Shown here one piece after another: positions 1-9,329 of a stretch of 64,000 nucleotides of DNA. Position numbers and translations under genes: made by a program. The DNA is from Lentisphaerota bacterium. GTDB taxonomy: Bacteria > Verrucomicrobiota > Kiritimatiellia > UBA8416 > JAIOPI01. Numbering within the stretch: the first letter of the stretch is position 1; the number at the start of each line of letters is the position of its first letter. The stretch covers positions 22,596 to 86,595 of the forward strand of contig JAIOPI010000024.1 of assembly GCA_021413965.1 (NCBI GenBank), written 5' to 3'. The notes under the pieces were generated by a model. The model ran no database searches. It saw only the letters and a program-made list of their open reading frames with translations, and was not told where the DNA came from.

Positions 1-803
1 CCCGGCAGGAGCCGCCGGTCCACCTCGATCGTGCACTCGGCGGGCACCACATTGGCCTGCGTGCCGCCCGTGATGGTGCCGACGCTCATCGTCGCCGCGC
101 CCAGCAGCGGGTGGCGGCGGTCGCGCAGCGCCGGGATCATCTCGGCCTCGATACACTGCAGGACGCGATTCATCTGGTAGATCGCGTTCACGCCGCGCTC
201 CGGCGCCGAACTGTGCGCCGCCACGCCCTGCGTACGGATGCGCCAGCGCAGGGTTCCCTTGTGAGCGTGGCAAATCGCAAGATCGGTCGGCTCCCCCACG
301 ACGGCCAGGTCCGGCCGGAAGTCCGGACCGATCAGGCTGCGCGCGCCCCGGGCGCCAAGCTCCTCATCGCAGGCCGAGGCGAAGTACACCGTGACGGGCA
401 TCCGGCCGTCCTCGTCGAGCACCTTGCGGATTCCCAACAGCATGGCTGCCATGGGCCCCTTGGTGTCGCAGGCACCGCGACCGTACAGCCGGCCGTCGCG
501 CACCGTGGGCGTGAACGGCGGAATGGTCATGTCCGCCGCCTGCACCGTGTCGCTGTGCGATTCCAACATGATCGACCGCCGCGCGTTGATCCCGTCGAAG
601 CGAGCGACCAGATTGGGCCGGCCGGGCAGGACGTCCCGCACGGTCACGGCGGCGCCCCAGGAGCGAAGGCGGGTGGCAAGCAGGGCGGCCAGGCGCGCCT
701 CGCCGAAGGGCGGCTCGATGGGCCAGCGGTCCGCGGGATTGACGCTTGGGCAAGCCACCAGTTCGGCAAGCAATTCAGTCACGGAGATGGACGTCGTATT
801 CAT
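1..803 (-). CDS. M20 family metallohydrolase (ArgE/DapE-type), 3' end cut by window edge
   Basis: Read from ATG at 803 on the minus strand, 267 codons are visible and the C-terminus lies outside the window. The M20 zinc site is clear: the H83-S-D85 pair, the R-G-A-C-D-T-K-G metal motif about 30 residues later, and a D-E-E-L-G segment giving the catalytic and metal-binding glutamates. The family hydrolyses N-acyl amino acids or dipeptides (acetylornithine deacetylase, succinyl-DAP desuccinylase, carboxypeptidase G2-like). The exact substrate cannot be told from this part. No signal peptide is visible, so it is probably cytoplasmic. An AGGGAAT stretch lies about 8 bases before the ATG. It is divergent from the FG-GAP protein gene and has its own promoter-like sequence at 831..859. 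Confidence 0.85.
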   Translation of the reverse strand, partial: MNTTSISVTELLAELVACPSVNPADRWPIEPPFGEARLAALLATRLRSWGAAVTVRDVLPGRPNLVARFDGINARRSIMLESHSDTVQAADMTIPPFTPTVRDGRLYGRGACDTKGPMAAMLLGIRKVLDEDGRMPVTVYFASACDEELGARGARSLIGPDFRPDLAVVGEPTDLAICHAHKGTLRWRIRTQGVAAHSSAPERGVNAIYQMNRVLQCIEAEMIPALRDRRHPLLGAATMSVGTITGGTQANVVPAECTIEVDRRLLP

Positions 804-830
804 TCCTGCAGGATTCCCTGGCGACGTTGC

Positions 831-859
831 TTGATACCCTTTTTTCATCGGCGGTGCAA
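831..859 (-). promoter_or_regulatory. Predicted promoter of the M20 hydrolase gene
   Basis: On the minus strand, TTGCAC (854..859) and TATCAA (831..836) are separated by 17 bases, ending 27 bases before the ATG at 803. Pattern match only. Confidence 0.4.
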
Positions 860-899
860 TGTCCGTCGCCCGGCCAACTATTGCGGCCACCCATTGCGT

Positions 900-928
900 T
901 TGCCGCGCACACCACCGATTGCTATCGT
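900..928 (+). promoter_or_regulatory. Predicted promoter of the FG-GAP protein gene
   Basis: TTGCCG (900..905), a 17-base spacer and TATCGT (923..928). It places transcription start near 935, which excludes the longer reading frame that begins at 746 and supports a start at 947 (GTG) or 986 (ATG). Confidence 0.45.
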
Positions 929-985
929 GCCTGGCGTGGAGGGCACGTGACGGAATGTGATCTGAACGTTCAGGACCAGCCAGCC

Positions 986-3900
986 ATGCGCCCCCCTCCT
1001 GCTGGCTGGCGTGCCGCGCGCTTGCGCCCCGGCTGCCGCGCGTTGCCTGGTGGGCTGTTCTGGCTGTGGCTCACGCTCGCGGGGAGCGCGCAAACGGCCC
1101 TCACCACCGTGCCCCTGGAGCCGGCAGGGCCCGTGCTGGCCGGCGATGATGCCTCCAATTACACGAACACCTGGTCCGGCAACGGCGGCGTCGGGTTCGA
1201 ACCCTGGTACTTCGAAACGCTGGATACGCCCGTCGACCCGCCCCGCGCCTACCTGGCTTTTACGAACACGCACCCCGGCCTGACGACCATCGGCACCCCA
1301 CCCGACGGCGCAGCGTGGGGCCTGGACGCCAACCCGGGGCTGCCATGCTACATCATGGCCATCCGCCCGTTTCCGGCTAATGGACTGAATGCGTCGGGCC
1401 AGACGTTTGCGGTCTCCATGGCATGCGGCGCCGTGGGTTCGAACGCCATGGCCGCCGTAGGCGTCCAACTGCGCCGGTCCGAGGGCTTCTCGGAGCGCGA
1501 ACGCGTCGAGTTGTCCGTGCTGGGCGGGAAGAGCACCTATACCGTCATCGACGCCGCTGGCCAGGTGGACACGGGCATCAACATCCACAGCGGCGGGGTT
1601 CGCCTGGTCTTCACACTCACCGGCCCGGACACCTACGAGCTCCACCTCAACCAAGCCGGCGACGGGACACCCATCGGCTCGGTGACAGGGACCATGGACA
1701 ACTGGGGAATCATCGACGAAGTGCTGCTCTACAATGCCAGCGCCGGAACCAACCACGTGTACTTCAACAGTCTGGCCATCAACGGCGCGCCGATGGCTTC
1801 ATCGACCACCACCACCACCACCACCTCGACCTCGACCACCACCACGTCAACCACGTCAACGACCACCACCGCGGAGCCGTTTTACGTCGTCGCCGTTGAT
1901 CCGCCGAATGCCGCGGTCGCGGCTCCGCTCGCCGGCCCCGTCGCGGTGACGTTCAGCGACGTGGTCGACCCGGCCACGGTGAACGCCAACACCTTCCGCG
2001 TGCATGGGCGCCAGAGTGGACTCCGTCGCGGCACCTTTCTGGCCGATCCCGTGCGTTTTGTGCCGGACAGGCCGTTCCACCCGGGAGAATGGATCGATGT
2101 CACGCTAACCGCCGGCGTCCGCGCCACGAATGGCGCATCCCTCCGGCCGTATCAATGGAGCTTCACGACCAGGACACTGGGCAGCACGAACTTCAGCTTC
2201 GTCCGGGAAGCAAACTGGGGCGGGTCCATGCAGCAGCGTCCCGCCATGGGCGACCTGGACGGCGACGGCGACCTGGATGCCTGGGTGGCTTGCCGTGGTG
2301 ACGACGACTACATCTGGATTAACGACGGCGACGGGACCTTTGCCGCGGGACAGGAGATCCCACGTCCCTTCTCCATTTTCTATTACCCCTTTATGGATCA
2401 CCTCCTCGGCGATATCAACGGGGACGGCCGCCTGGACGGCTTACCGCTTAATCCGGAACCCCGGGAACCACTTCCGGATCCGGGCCTCGTCATCTGGACC
2501 AACACCGGCAACGGAACCTTCTCAGCGAGCACCCAGCACGTCGGCACCGCGTGGGGATTTGGATACGGATTGCTCCGCGATCTGGATGCGGACGGCAATC
2601 AAGATGCGCTTGTCTCTCATGAATTTTCCCCGGGCGGCGGCGAACCCACGAATATCCTTTATCGGAATGACGGGTTCGGCAATCTTGACAACGGCGAGAC
2701 CGTGACCATCCTGGCCACGGGCCGGGTTGACCAGATCGTGACCGCCGACCTGGACACGGACGGCGACACGGATTTGGTGTGCGCCGGCGTGGACTACGCC
2801 ACCGGGAGCGGCTACACACTCCTCATCATCTCGAATGCTGACGGGGCCGCATTCATCCCCAGCCAGCAGCTGGCCCTCACCAACTTCTCGGGTGGCACGG
2901 TGGCCTCGCTCGGCGATGTGGATGGCGACGGCGACTATGACGCAGTGCTGGGGGACTATGACGGCCGTCACGTGATCTTGAAAAATGATGGTGAGGGCAT
3001 CTTCACGCCGGCGGGGCAAATCGACACCGGGGAACACACGACAAGCCCCATCGGATTGGCCGACATCGATGGCGACGGCGACCTGGACGCCGTCATCGCC
3101 CCAAACTACCAGGCCGGCGGGCCGGGGCGCGTGATGGTCAATGACGGATCCGGCCACTTCGCGACGTCGGAGGTTCTCCTGGTCGGCGAAGCCTGGTGGA
3201 TGGACGTGGCGGACATTGACCAGGATGGCGATCTCGATTTGGTCTATGGAGGCGTTCACCCGACCGTCTGCCGCCACATGAGCCTCTCGGAGGTGGGAGC
3301 AGAACTCCGGGGACCTGAAGCGCTCGGCGCGGGCCAGCCATTCGCCTACACCATTGCGTATTCCAACAACGGCCCCGTTGGCGCACGCGCTCTGTCGATC
3401 ACCGCCGCGTTGCCGGTTTCGCACCTTGATGTCCAAGGGGTCTCCGCAACCGGCATGCCGGCCCCGGTCCTCGACACCAACGCCCCCGCCTTGACGTGGC
3501 GGCTCGGCGGCGTCCTCGCGGCGGGACAAGGAGGCACACTGACGGTCACGGGAAGCGTGTACGCGGCGGCAGCGTCCGGCGCGGTCACGGCGCAGATCAT
3601 GGTCGCCGTGGCCGAAATCGATGATGAGGCGAGCAACAACACCGACGCCAAGACGATTCACATCACAGCGTCCCCGCCGTTACCGGACACCGACGGCGAC
3701 CGGATACCGGACGGGTGGGAAGTGGCACACGGGCTGGACCCGGGCGTCTCGAATGCCCCAGATGCCAACGCGGACGGCGACCCATTCTCCGACTGGGAGG
3801 AATATGTCGCCGACTCAGACCCCACGAATCCAGCCGCGTATTTCGCCATCACGGCTATCTCCAACGGCGCCGCGTGGACCGTGTTTGTGGACGCCTCCAC

Positions 3901-4063
3901 CGCTCGCGTATATCTGCTCGAGGGCGCCGCGGATCTGTCGGCGTCCGCCTGGGTCGTCGTCCCCGGCCAGTCCAACGTCCCCGGCGCGACGGCGCAACAG
4001 GGCTTGTCGGACACGAACGCCACCAGCTTCCGCGGCTATCGTGTTGGCGTGAACCTCCCCTAA
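986..4063 (+). CDS. Large secreted FG-GAP/VCBS-repeat protein with Thr-rich linker and Ca-binding C-terminal module
   Basis: 1025 residues from ATG 986 (AGGA 10 bases upstream; GTG 947 is an in-frame alternative). The order seen is: an N-terminal signal peptide (basic start, then a hydrophobic run ending near A-G-S-A-Q); a beta-rich domain to about residue 270; an almost pure Thr/Ser linker (about 272-297); an SbsA-type Ig-like domain (about 300-400); then FG-GAP/VCBS repeats, each with a D-x-D-G-D-x-D calcium loop (about 415-770); a DUF11-like Ig fold (about 770-890); a D-T-D-G-D...W-E segment like thrombospondin type 3 repeats (about 900-950); and a C-terminal beta domain shared with the C10 peptidase at 12711..15059. 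It should be a surface or extracellular adhesion or binding protein. No catalytic motif is seen and the ligand is unknown. Confidence 0.85.
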   Translation: MRPPPAGWRAARLRPGCRALPGGLFWLWLTLAGSAQTALTTVPLEPAGPVLAGDDASNYTNTWSGNGGVGFEPWYFETLDTPVDPPRAYLAFTNTHPGLTTIGTPPDGAAWGLDANPGLPCYIMAIRPFPANGLNASGQTFAVSMACGAVGSNAMAAVGVQLRRSEGFSERERVELSVLGGKSTYTVIDAAGQVDTGINIHSGGVRLVFTLTGPDTYELHLNQAGDGTPIGSVTGTMDNWGIIDEVLLYNASAGTNHVYFNSLAINGAPMASSTTTTTTTSTSTTTTSTTSTTTTAEPFYVVAVDPPNAAVAAPLAGPVAVTFSDVVDPATVNANTFRVHGRQSGLRRGTFLADPVRFVPDRPFHPGEWIDVTLTAGVRATNGASLRPYQWSFTTRTLGSTNFSFVREANWGGSMQQRPAMGDLDGDGDLDAWVACRGDDDYIWINDGDGTFAAGQEIPRPFSIFYYPFMDHLLGDINGDGRLDGLPLNPEPREPLPDPGLVIWTNTGNGTFSASTQHVGTAWGFGYGLLRDLDADGNQDALVSHEFSPGGGEPTNILYRNDGFGNLDNGETVTILATGRVDQIVTADLDTDGDTDLVCAGVDYATGSGYTLLIISNADGAAFIPSQQLALTNFSGGTVASLGDVDGDGDYDAVLGDYDGRHVILKNDGEGIFTPAGQIDTGEHTTSPIGLADIDGDGDLDAVIAPNYQAGGPGRVMVNDGSGHFATSEVLLVGEAWWMDVADIDQDGDLDLVYGGVHPTVCRHMSLSEVGAELRGPEALGAGQPFAYTIAYSNNGPVGARALSITAALPVSHLDVQGVSATGMPAPVLDTNAPALTWRLGGVLAAGQGGTLTVTGSVYAAAASGAVTAQIMVAVAEIDDEASNNTDAKTIHITASPPLPDTDGDRIPDGWEVAHGLDPGVSNAPDANADGDPFSDWEEYVADSDPTNPAAYFAITAISNGAAWTVFVDASTARVYLLEGAADLSASAWVVVPGQSNVPGATAQQGLSDTNATSFRGYRVGVNLP
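1799..1875 (+). repeat. ACC/TCG trinucleotide microsatellite encoding a Thr/Ser linker
   Basis: Runs of ACC interrupted by TCG and ACG codons inside the FG-GAP gene. The repeat unit is a codon, so slippage would change linker length and not the reading frame. Confidence 0.8.
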
Positions 4064-4184
4064 TGGGCCCGCGCATCACGGGAACGAAACCAGCATCCCC
4101 CCGGCATGGTTCGGGCGTTATCACGATTGCCCAGCTGAAGCCCGACACGGATTTCCTGCCACCCGAGTCGGCGCCGCAATTGCA

Positions 4185-4214
4185 TTGTCGCCGATCGCGT
4201 GCCCGCGCTAGGCT
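4185..4214 (+). promoter_or_regulatory. Predicted leaderless promoter of dinB
   Basis: TTGTCG (4185..4190), 18-base spacer, TAGGCT (4209..4214), then only six bases to the ATG at 4221. There is no Shine-Dalgarno sequence. I see no clear LexA box. Confidence 0.4.
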
Positions 4215-4220
4215 GACCAC

Positions 4221-5417
4221 ATGACGCGCACCATCCTGCATGTGGATATGGATGCCTTCTTCGCGGCGGTCGAGCAGCACGACCACCCGGAGTGGCGCGG
4301 CAAGCCCGTGGTCGTCGGCTCCCCGCCCGACCAGCGCGGGGTCGTCGCCGCCGCCTCGTACGAGGCACGCCGATACGGCATCCACAGCGCCATGCCGTCG
4401 CGCGAGGCCGGAAAGCTCTGCCCGCACGCCATCTTCCTGCCCGTGAACATGCACCGCTACCAGGACCTCTCGCGCCAGGTGTTCGCCCTGCTCGAGCGCT
4501 TCACCCCCATGGTCGAACCGCTGTCCATCGACGAGGCCTTCCTCGATGTCACCGGCTCGCATCGCCTCTTCGGCAGCGGCGAAGACATGGCCCGCCAAAT
4601 CAAGCAGTCCATCCGCGCCGAAACGGGATTGACCGCGTCCGTCGGCGTCGCGTCCAACAAGTTTCTCGCCAAGCTCGCCAGTGATCTGAACAAGCCGGAC
4701 GGCCTGACCGTGGTCCCCCAGACGGGCAAGGCGATCGCCGAGTTCCTGGCGCCGCTGCCCGTGCGGCGCATCTGGGGCGTGGGCGTGGTCACGGCGGAGA
4801 ACCTGGCACAGGCTGGCATCCATACGATCGGCGATTTGCAGGCCAGGCCGGAACGCGTGCTCGCCTCCATTGTCGGCAAGCACTCGGCGGCGCACTTGCG
4901 CCGGCTGGCGTTCGGGGAGGACAGTCGCGAGATCGAATTGGAGCGCCAGGAGCGCAGCATTTCCCGCGAGCACACGTTCGGCACCGACTGCACGGACGCC
5001 GCGGAAATCGCGCACTGCCTGGCCAACCTGGCCGAGGACGTCGGCCGCCGGCTGCGCGCGGAGGCGTTCTACGCGGGCGTGGCGCATCTGAAACTGCGCT
5101 GGCACGGATTCAAAACCATCACGCGTCAGCGCCCGCTGGAGAAGCCATGCTGCGACGACATCACCCTGCGCCAGGCCGCGGACGCCCTGCTCGCGGCCGA
5201 GTCACTGACCCAGCCCGTGCGGCTCGTCGGCTTTGGCGTCAGCCACCTGACCGAGCGACCCGAACAACAGCTGGCCCTCTTCCAGACCGGCGCCAGCGAC
5301 CCACGCCGCGAACGCCTGAGCCGCACGGTGGACAAGATCCGCACGCGCCACGGCCCGGGCAGCATCCGCCGCGCCTCAGCCGGCAGCACGGAAAAACCGG
5401 AACCCGCGGCGGAATGA
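4221..5417 (+). CDS. dinB: DNA polymerase IV (Y-family translesion polymerase)
   Basis: 398 residues. The N-terminus has the Y-family H-V-D-M-D-A-F-F-A-A-V-E motif (metal Asp9, steric-gate region F-F) and the second metal site S-I-D-E-A at D104/E105. The fingers motif S-Y-E-A-R and the V-G-V-A-S-N-K-F-L-A-K-L-A-S palm motif are intact, followed by a helix-hairpin-helix region (R-R-I-W-G-V-G) and the little-finger domain. The length is slightly above E. coli Pol IV (351) because of a C-terminal tail of about 40 residues rich in Arg/Ser. The tail ends in A-L-F-Q-T-G-A, and the Q-L-A-L-F segment at about residue 350 is a typical beta-clamp-binding motif. It copies past lesions in DNA. Confidence 0.95.
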   Translation: MTRTILHVDMDAFFAAVEQHDHPEWRGKPVVVGSPPDQRGVVAAASYEARRYGIHSAMPSREAGKLCPHAIFLPVNMHRYQDLSRQVFALLERFTPMVEPLSIDEAFLDVTGSHRLFGSGEDMARQIKQSIRAETGLTASVGVASNKFLAKLASDLNKPDGLTVVPQTGKAIAEFLAPLPVRRIWGVGVVTAENLAQAGIHTIGDLQARPERVLASIVGKHSAAHLRRLAFGEDSREIELERQERSISREHTFGTDCTDAAEIAHCLANLAEDVGRRLRAEAFYAGVAHLKLRWHGFKTITRQRPLEKPCCDDITLRQAADALLAAESLTQPVRLVGFGVSHLTERPEQQLALFQTGASDPRRERLSRTVDKIRTRHGPGSIRRASAGSTEKPEPAAE

Positions 5418-5454
5418 TCCATCGCGCCCCGCACACACAAAGGAGCACTCACAC

Positions 5455-6342
5455 ATGACGGCCACACGCATCGGCTGGATTGGAACGGGCGTGATGGGGG
5501 GCCCGATGTGCGGCCATCTGCTGGCCGCCGGCCATCCCGTCACCCTCTTCACCCGCACGCGGGCCAAGGCCGGGGCGCTGGTGGCGCAAGGCGCCGTCTG
5601 GCAGACCTCACCCCGCGAGGTGGCGGCTCAGAGCGACGTGACCTTCGTCATGGTCGGGTATCCACGCGAGGTCGAGGACGTCATCCTCGGGCCCGACGGC
5701 GTGCTGGCCGGAGCGCGCCCGGGTACGATCGTCGTGGACATGAGCACGTCCGAGCCGACCCTCGCCGAGCGCATCCATCGCCGTGCGGCGGCCCGCGGCG
5801 TGCGCACGCTCGACGCCCCCGTGTCGGGCGGCGATGTCGGCGCGCGCGAGGCCACGCTGGCCATCATGGTCGGAGGCGACGCGGGCGCGGTGGCCGAGGT
5901 GACCCCGCTCCTGCAGAGGCTGGGCAAGACCATCTCACACATGGGCCAGGCAGGCGCGGGACAGCACGCCAAACTGTGCAACCAGATCCTGATTGCCTCG
6001 ACCATGATCGGCGTCGTGGAATGCCTTGTGTACGCCGTACGCGCGGGGCTGGAGGCCGGGACCGTGATCGAGGTCGTCGGGCGCGGCGCGGCGGCATCGT
6101 GGGCACTGAATCATCTTGGCCCCCGCATCGTGCGCGGCGATTTCGCGCCCGGGTTCTCTATCCAGCTGCTCGTGAAGGACATGGGGATCGCGCTGGCGGA
6201 AGCGGAGCGCAGGCGGCTGACGCTCCCGGGACTGGCGCTGGCCAACCGCTTCTACCAGGAGGCCATGGCGCAGGGGCTCGCGGACCAGGGAACGCAGGCG
6301 CTGTACCGGGTGGTGGCGAAGATGAACGGCCTGCTGCCATGA
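5455..6342 (+). CDS. NAD(P)-dependent beta-hydroxyacid dehydrogenase (3-hydroxyisobutyrate/tartronate-semialdehyde reductase family)
   Basis: 295 residues, the usual length of the family. The N-terminal Rossmann motif is G-W-I-G-T-G-V-M-G. The substrate motif D-A-P-V-S-G-G-D-V-G-A-R-E-A-T-L occurs near residue 120, and the catalytic lysine is K173 in G-Q-H-A-K-L-C-N-Q. Members oxidise or reduce beta-hydroxyacids such as 3-hydroxyisobutyrate, tartronate semialdehyde, succinic semialdehyde or glyoxylate. The sequence alone does not choose among them. An AAAGGAG Shine-Dalgarno lies upstream. The gene follows dinB by 37 bases, in the same direction, but no functional link is evident. Confidence 0.88.
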   Translation: MTATRIGWIGTGVMGGPMCGHLLAAGHPVTLFTRTRAKAGALVAQGAVWQTSPREVAAQSDVTFVMVGYPREVEDVILGPDGVLAGARPGTIVVDMSTSEPTLAERIHRRAAARGVRTLDAPVSGGDVGAREATLAIMVGGDAGAVAEVTPLLQRLGKTISHMGQAGAGQHAKLCNQILIASTMIGVVECLVYAVRAGLEAGTVIEVVGRGAAASWALNHLGPRIVRGDFAPGFSIQLLVKDMGIALAEAERRRLTLPGLALANRFYQEAMAQGLADQGTQALYRVVAKMNGLLP

Positions 6343-6366
6343 GGTGGCCAGACCCGGCGCGAGCCG

Positions 6367-7842
6367 CTACCGGCTTTCCTTTTCCTGCTTGAGCATCTGG
6401 AACTGGGCCTGCGCGGCTTCGAAGCGCTGCGTGGCTTCCAGGAAGGCGTTGCGATGACCCTCGTCGCGCTGGTTGGAGAAGAACAGCATGCGGGCTTCGT
6501 TCAGTTCCTGCCGCGCCGTCTCCATGTTCACGCGGGCCTCCTCAATCCGCTCCCGCAGGCTTCGCTCCGGCGGGGCCGTGCTCGCCTCGCCGGCGAGGCC
6601 GCGCACCGACACGAACTGGCCGATCAACGCGCGCTGCTGGTCGAAGACGCTGATGATAACCCCGTAGAACTGCATGCCGCTCTGCTTCCACACGGCGCCG
6701 AGCCCCATGCGTTCCCGCCCCATCATCGTTTCCACCGGCGGAAAATCGATCGTCGTGGTTTCCGGCACGAGTTGCTCCAGTTCGACACGCTTGACCGAGT
6801 AAACTTCCGGCGTCACGCGCCCCTTCGGCTCGGCACTCTTGATGAAAAACTCAACGGTTACCAGCGGCGACTTCACGACGCCCGCGGCCGGCGAGGTCCG
6901 CAGCTGCAGCCGCAACGACCAGCGGTCCAGAATCCGCTCGCGCCGGTAGTGATCGCCTTCGCCCTCCCGCTCTGTCTCCGCCTTGTCCAGACTCAGCGCC
7001 GTGACCGTCACGGGGCTGGCCACGGGCGAGTTCTCGGATCGGCTCAGGGACATCTTCTTGTAGCCCGACGCGTCCGCCATCGGCAGGCGTTTCCCGGCTT
7101 GATAGATGCGGACGTCCTTCGGGTTGGAAAGCGCCACCGCGACGTCGCCGGCGTTTGTCGAGTCCGGCGCGGTGGCGGTCCCCGAGCTGGTGGCCTCCGT
7201 GGAGGTGTCGGCCGGCGCCGCGCCGGCATCGCCCGGGGCGCCCGCGTCATCGGAGGCCTCCCCGGCCGGGGAGGGAGCGCCCGACCCCGCGCCGGTATCG
7301 TCGCCCGCAATGGCCAGCTCAAACGCCGCCGCCGTCACGACCGGATCCTGGGCCGCACGGTCCCGCTCTTCCTTGATCGCCAGCGCGGCCCCCACGTTGC
7401 TTTCCGACTTTTTCTGCTTGTCGGCCAGCATGGCGTCGTACTTGCCAAGGGCCTTGACGATGGACGCGTTCTTCTCGCGACTGAGCTGCTCGAGACGGGA
7501 CGCGAAAGCGCGCTGCTTCTCGGCGAGCTCCGCAGGCGTGGCAAAATCGTCCGTCACCTCGATCTCTCCGGTGCGCGCAAAGCGTTCGGCTTCCTGCCGC
7601 ACCGCCGCCGCGGCTTCGCTCTGGCCACCCGCCTCGAACTGCCCCAGGAGCTGGGTCAATTCTCGGCTGTAGTCCTGTTGGCATGTCTGGAGCCGGCCGG
7701 TGTGTCCCGACTCGATCCCCTGCAGGTAAGTCGTGTATTTCTGCCGGAGATCCAGGACATCGGTGGGCAGGTCGTCCGCACGCGCGAAAGGCATGGAGAG
7801 AAACGCCAGGACCGCAACACATGAGATGGCAAGAATTCGCAT
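6367..7842 (-). CDS. Secreted coiled-coil protein of unknown function
   Basis: 491 residues from ATG 7842. A signal peptide (M-R-I-L-A-I-S...F-A-R-A-D) is followed by a charged, helical, probably coiled-coil region (about 25-170) rich in Glu/Gln/Lys/Arg. A low-complexity Ala/Gly/Asp/Thr linker (about 185-240) follows, then a beta-rich domain (about 240-430) and a C-terminal Glu/Gln/Arg helix. I do not recognise the domain. Similar layouts occur in uncharacterised PVC proteins. It lies tail-to-tail with the dehydrogenase and head-to-head with the BNR protein. Periplasmic or outer-membrane-facing location is inferred from the signal peptide. Confidence 0.7.
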   Translation of the reverse strand: MRILAISCVAVLAFLSMPFARADDLPTDVLDLRQKYTTYLQGIESGHTGRLQTCQQDYSRELTQLLGQFEAGGQSEAAAAVRQEAERFARTGEIEVTDDFATPAELAEKQRAFASRLEQLSREKNASIVKALGKYDAMLADKQKKSESNVGAALAIKEERDRAAQDPVVTAAAFELAIAGDDTGAGSGAPSPAGEASDDAGAPGDAGAAPADTSTEATSSGTATAPDSTNAGDVAVALSNPKDVRIYQAGKRLPMADASGYKKMSLSRSENSPVASPVTVTALSLDKAETEREGEGDHYRRERILDRWSLRLQLRTSPAAGVVKSPLVTVEFFIKSAEPKGRVTPEVYSVKRVELEQLVPETTTIDFPPVETMMGRERMGLGAVWKQSGMQFYGVIISVFDQQRALIGQFVSVRGLAGEASTAPPERSLRERIEEARVNMETARQELNEARMLFFSNQRDEGHRNAFLEATQRFEAAQAQFQMLKQEKESR

Positions 7843-7857
7843 GGGTATCGAGTCAGT

Positions 7858-7886
7858 TCATTACTACGACATCCGCCCTGCGGCAA
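7858..7886 (-). promoter_or_regulatory. Predicted promoter of the secreted coiled-coil protein gene
   Basis: Minus strand TTGCCG (7881..7886), 17 bases, TAATGA (7858..7863). Weak -10 box. Confidence 0.3.
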
Positions 7887-7915
7887 GGTCAAATCCGTTC
7901 GGCTGACGGCCATGC

Positions 7916-7945
7916 TTGCCCGCCCTGGCCCTTTGCCGCTACACT
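7916..7945 (+). promoter_or_regulatory. Predicted promoter of the BNR protein gene
   Basis: TTGCCC (7916..7921), 18 bases, TACACT (7940..7945). It would start transcription near 7952 and so exclude the open frame upstream of the chosen start codon. Confidence 0.35.
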
Positions 7946-8011
7946 CCATCGTTCGCTCGATGCTGCGCCGCAACCTCTGGACTGCCGTTGCGCCAAGGAG
8001 CCCTGTTGACC

Positions 8012-9298
8012 ATGGACCCGCACGTCAAAGAGCCCGTTACGATCTGCCAGGTCCCCGGCGCCGACCGGGTCTATCTCGGACATCCGTCCGTCCTGGCCCT
8101 TCCCGGCGGTCGACTCTTTGCGGCCGTTGACTACCTCGGGCCCGATGTCCGCGCACTCCCCGGACAGAAGAGTCGCTACGCCGACACCAACCACTGGATG
8201 CAGGGGCGCCTGTTTGTCTCGAACGATGAGGGCCAGACCTGGACCGCCAAGCAGGAGTATCCCTTCGGCCACGCGTGCCTGTTTCGCGACGGGCCCAATC
8301 TCTATCTCCTCGGCCATCGCGGCCCGCTCGTCATCATGCGTTCCGCCGACGGCGGCGAGTCCTGGAGCAAGCCCGTCGAACTAGCCCCCAAGGGCGGCAG
8401 CCAGGCGCTCTATTCGCACTCCCCCTGCAGCGTCCTGCATGCGGATGGCCATTTCTACGTGGCCCTGATGCGGGCCACGACCGCCGCCGACCGCCGCATT
8501 TGGCCCCACACGCTCGCCCCCGCCATGCTGCAGGCGGCCGAGGGCTTCAACCTGACGGCGCCCAAGAGCTGGACCTGGTCGGAACCCGCGCCGCCCTTCG
8601 ACCAGCTGGTCCCCGCCGACGTCGTCGCGAATCTCGACCAGCCTCTCCTCGGCTATGCCGGTGCGCCGCCCCCCGCCCCCGCGTCCGCCCGGGACAGTGC
8701 CCCCGCCACCCCCGGCTGGCAGTATCCCCACGCCGTGCGCCTCACGGACCCGCGCCACGCCTGGCACGATCCCGCGGGACGCACCACGGGCATGCTCAGT
8801 GCCGTGGAAACGCCGCGCGGGCAATGGGCACTCTATGCCCGCTTCGCGGAGCAGCCCGATGGCACGCTGCGCCTCGACCAACCCAGCGCCTCGCCACCCA
8901 AGCTGCCGACGCTGGTGCCGCTGCCGGGAGGCCACCGGAAGTTCCACGTGCTGCCCGACCCGGACGCGAAGCTGCACTGGTTGCTCAGCTCCCAGCCGCG
9001 CGGCTGCTTCCTGCAGACAGGAGCCCCCGCCGCCGCGCCGCGCCCCGTGCGGCTGAACAGCCATCCGCATCTGCTGCAACTCAGCTTCTCCAACAACCTG
9101 GTGGATTGGTTCTCGGCCGGCTGGGTGGCCGGGTCCCCCTCAGACCCGCTCATCGATCCGGCCATGGACATCCGCGGGCGCGATCTGTGCGTGGTCGCCT
9201 GCGGCCGCGACGCTGCCGATCCCGCCAACCGCCACGCCAAGCGCCTGGTCTTCGGCCTCGTCCGCAACTTCCGCAGCCTGGCATACGGCGATGCCTAG
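8012..9298 (+). CDS. BNR/Asp-box repeat protein (sialidase-fold), cytoplasmic
   Basis: 428 residues from ATG 8012; AAGGAG at 7995..8000 also serves an in-frame TTG at 8006. Two Asp-boxes are visible, S-N-D-E-G-Q-T-W and S-A-D-G-G-E-S-W, the hallmark of six-bladed beta-propellers of the sialidase superfamily. A Pro/Ala-rich insertion lies in the middle (about residue 220-240). There is no signal peptide, and the catalytic Arg triad of true sialidases is not obvious, so enzymatic activity is uncertain. The family also contains exo-enzymes acting on other glycans and non-enzymatic propellers. Confidence 0.7.
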   Translation: MDPHVKEPVTICQVPGADRVYLGHPSVLALPGGRLFAAVDYLGPDVRALPGQKSRYADTNHWMQGRLFVSNDEGQTWTAKQEYPFGHACLFRDGPNLYLLGHRGPLVIMRSADGGESWSKPVELAPKGGSQALYSHSPCSVLHADGHFYVALMRATTAADRRIWPHTLAPAMLQAAEGFNLTAPKSWTWSEPAPPFDQLVPADVVANLDQPLLGYAGAPPPAPASARDSAPATPGWQYPHAVRLTDPRHAWHDPAGRTTGMLSAVETPRGQWALYARFAEQPDGTLRLDQPSASPPKLPTLVPLPGGHRKFHVLPDPDAKLHWLLSSQPRGCFLQTGAPAAAPRPVRLNSHPHLLQLSFSNNLVDWFSAGWVAGSPSDPLIDPAMDIRGRDLCVVACGRDAADPANRHAKRLVFGLVRNFRSLAYGDA

Positions 9299-9329
9299 CC
9301 GCGCGCCGAACCTGATGGGCCCCTGATTT

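Noticed and set aside
746..985. N-terminal extension of the FG-GAP protein
   Set aside because: It overlaps the divergent M20 gene and precedes a good promoter (900..928); a proper signal peptide begins at 986.
1799..1875. Short tandem repeats as a CRISPR array
   Set aside because: The repeats are three bases long, in frame and without spacers.
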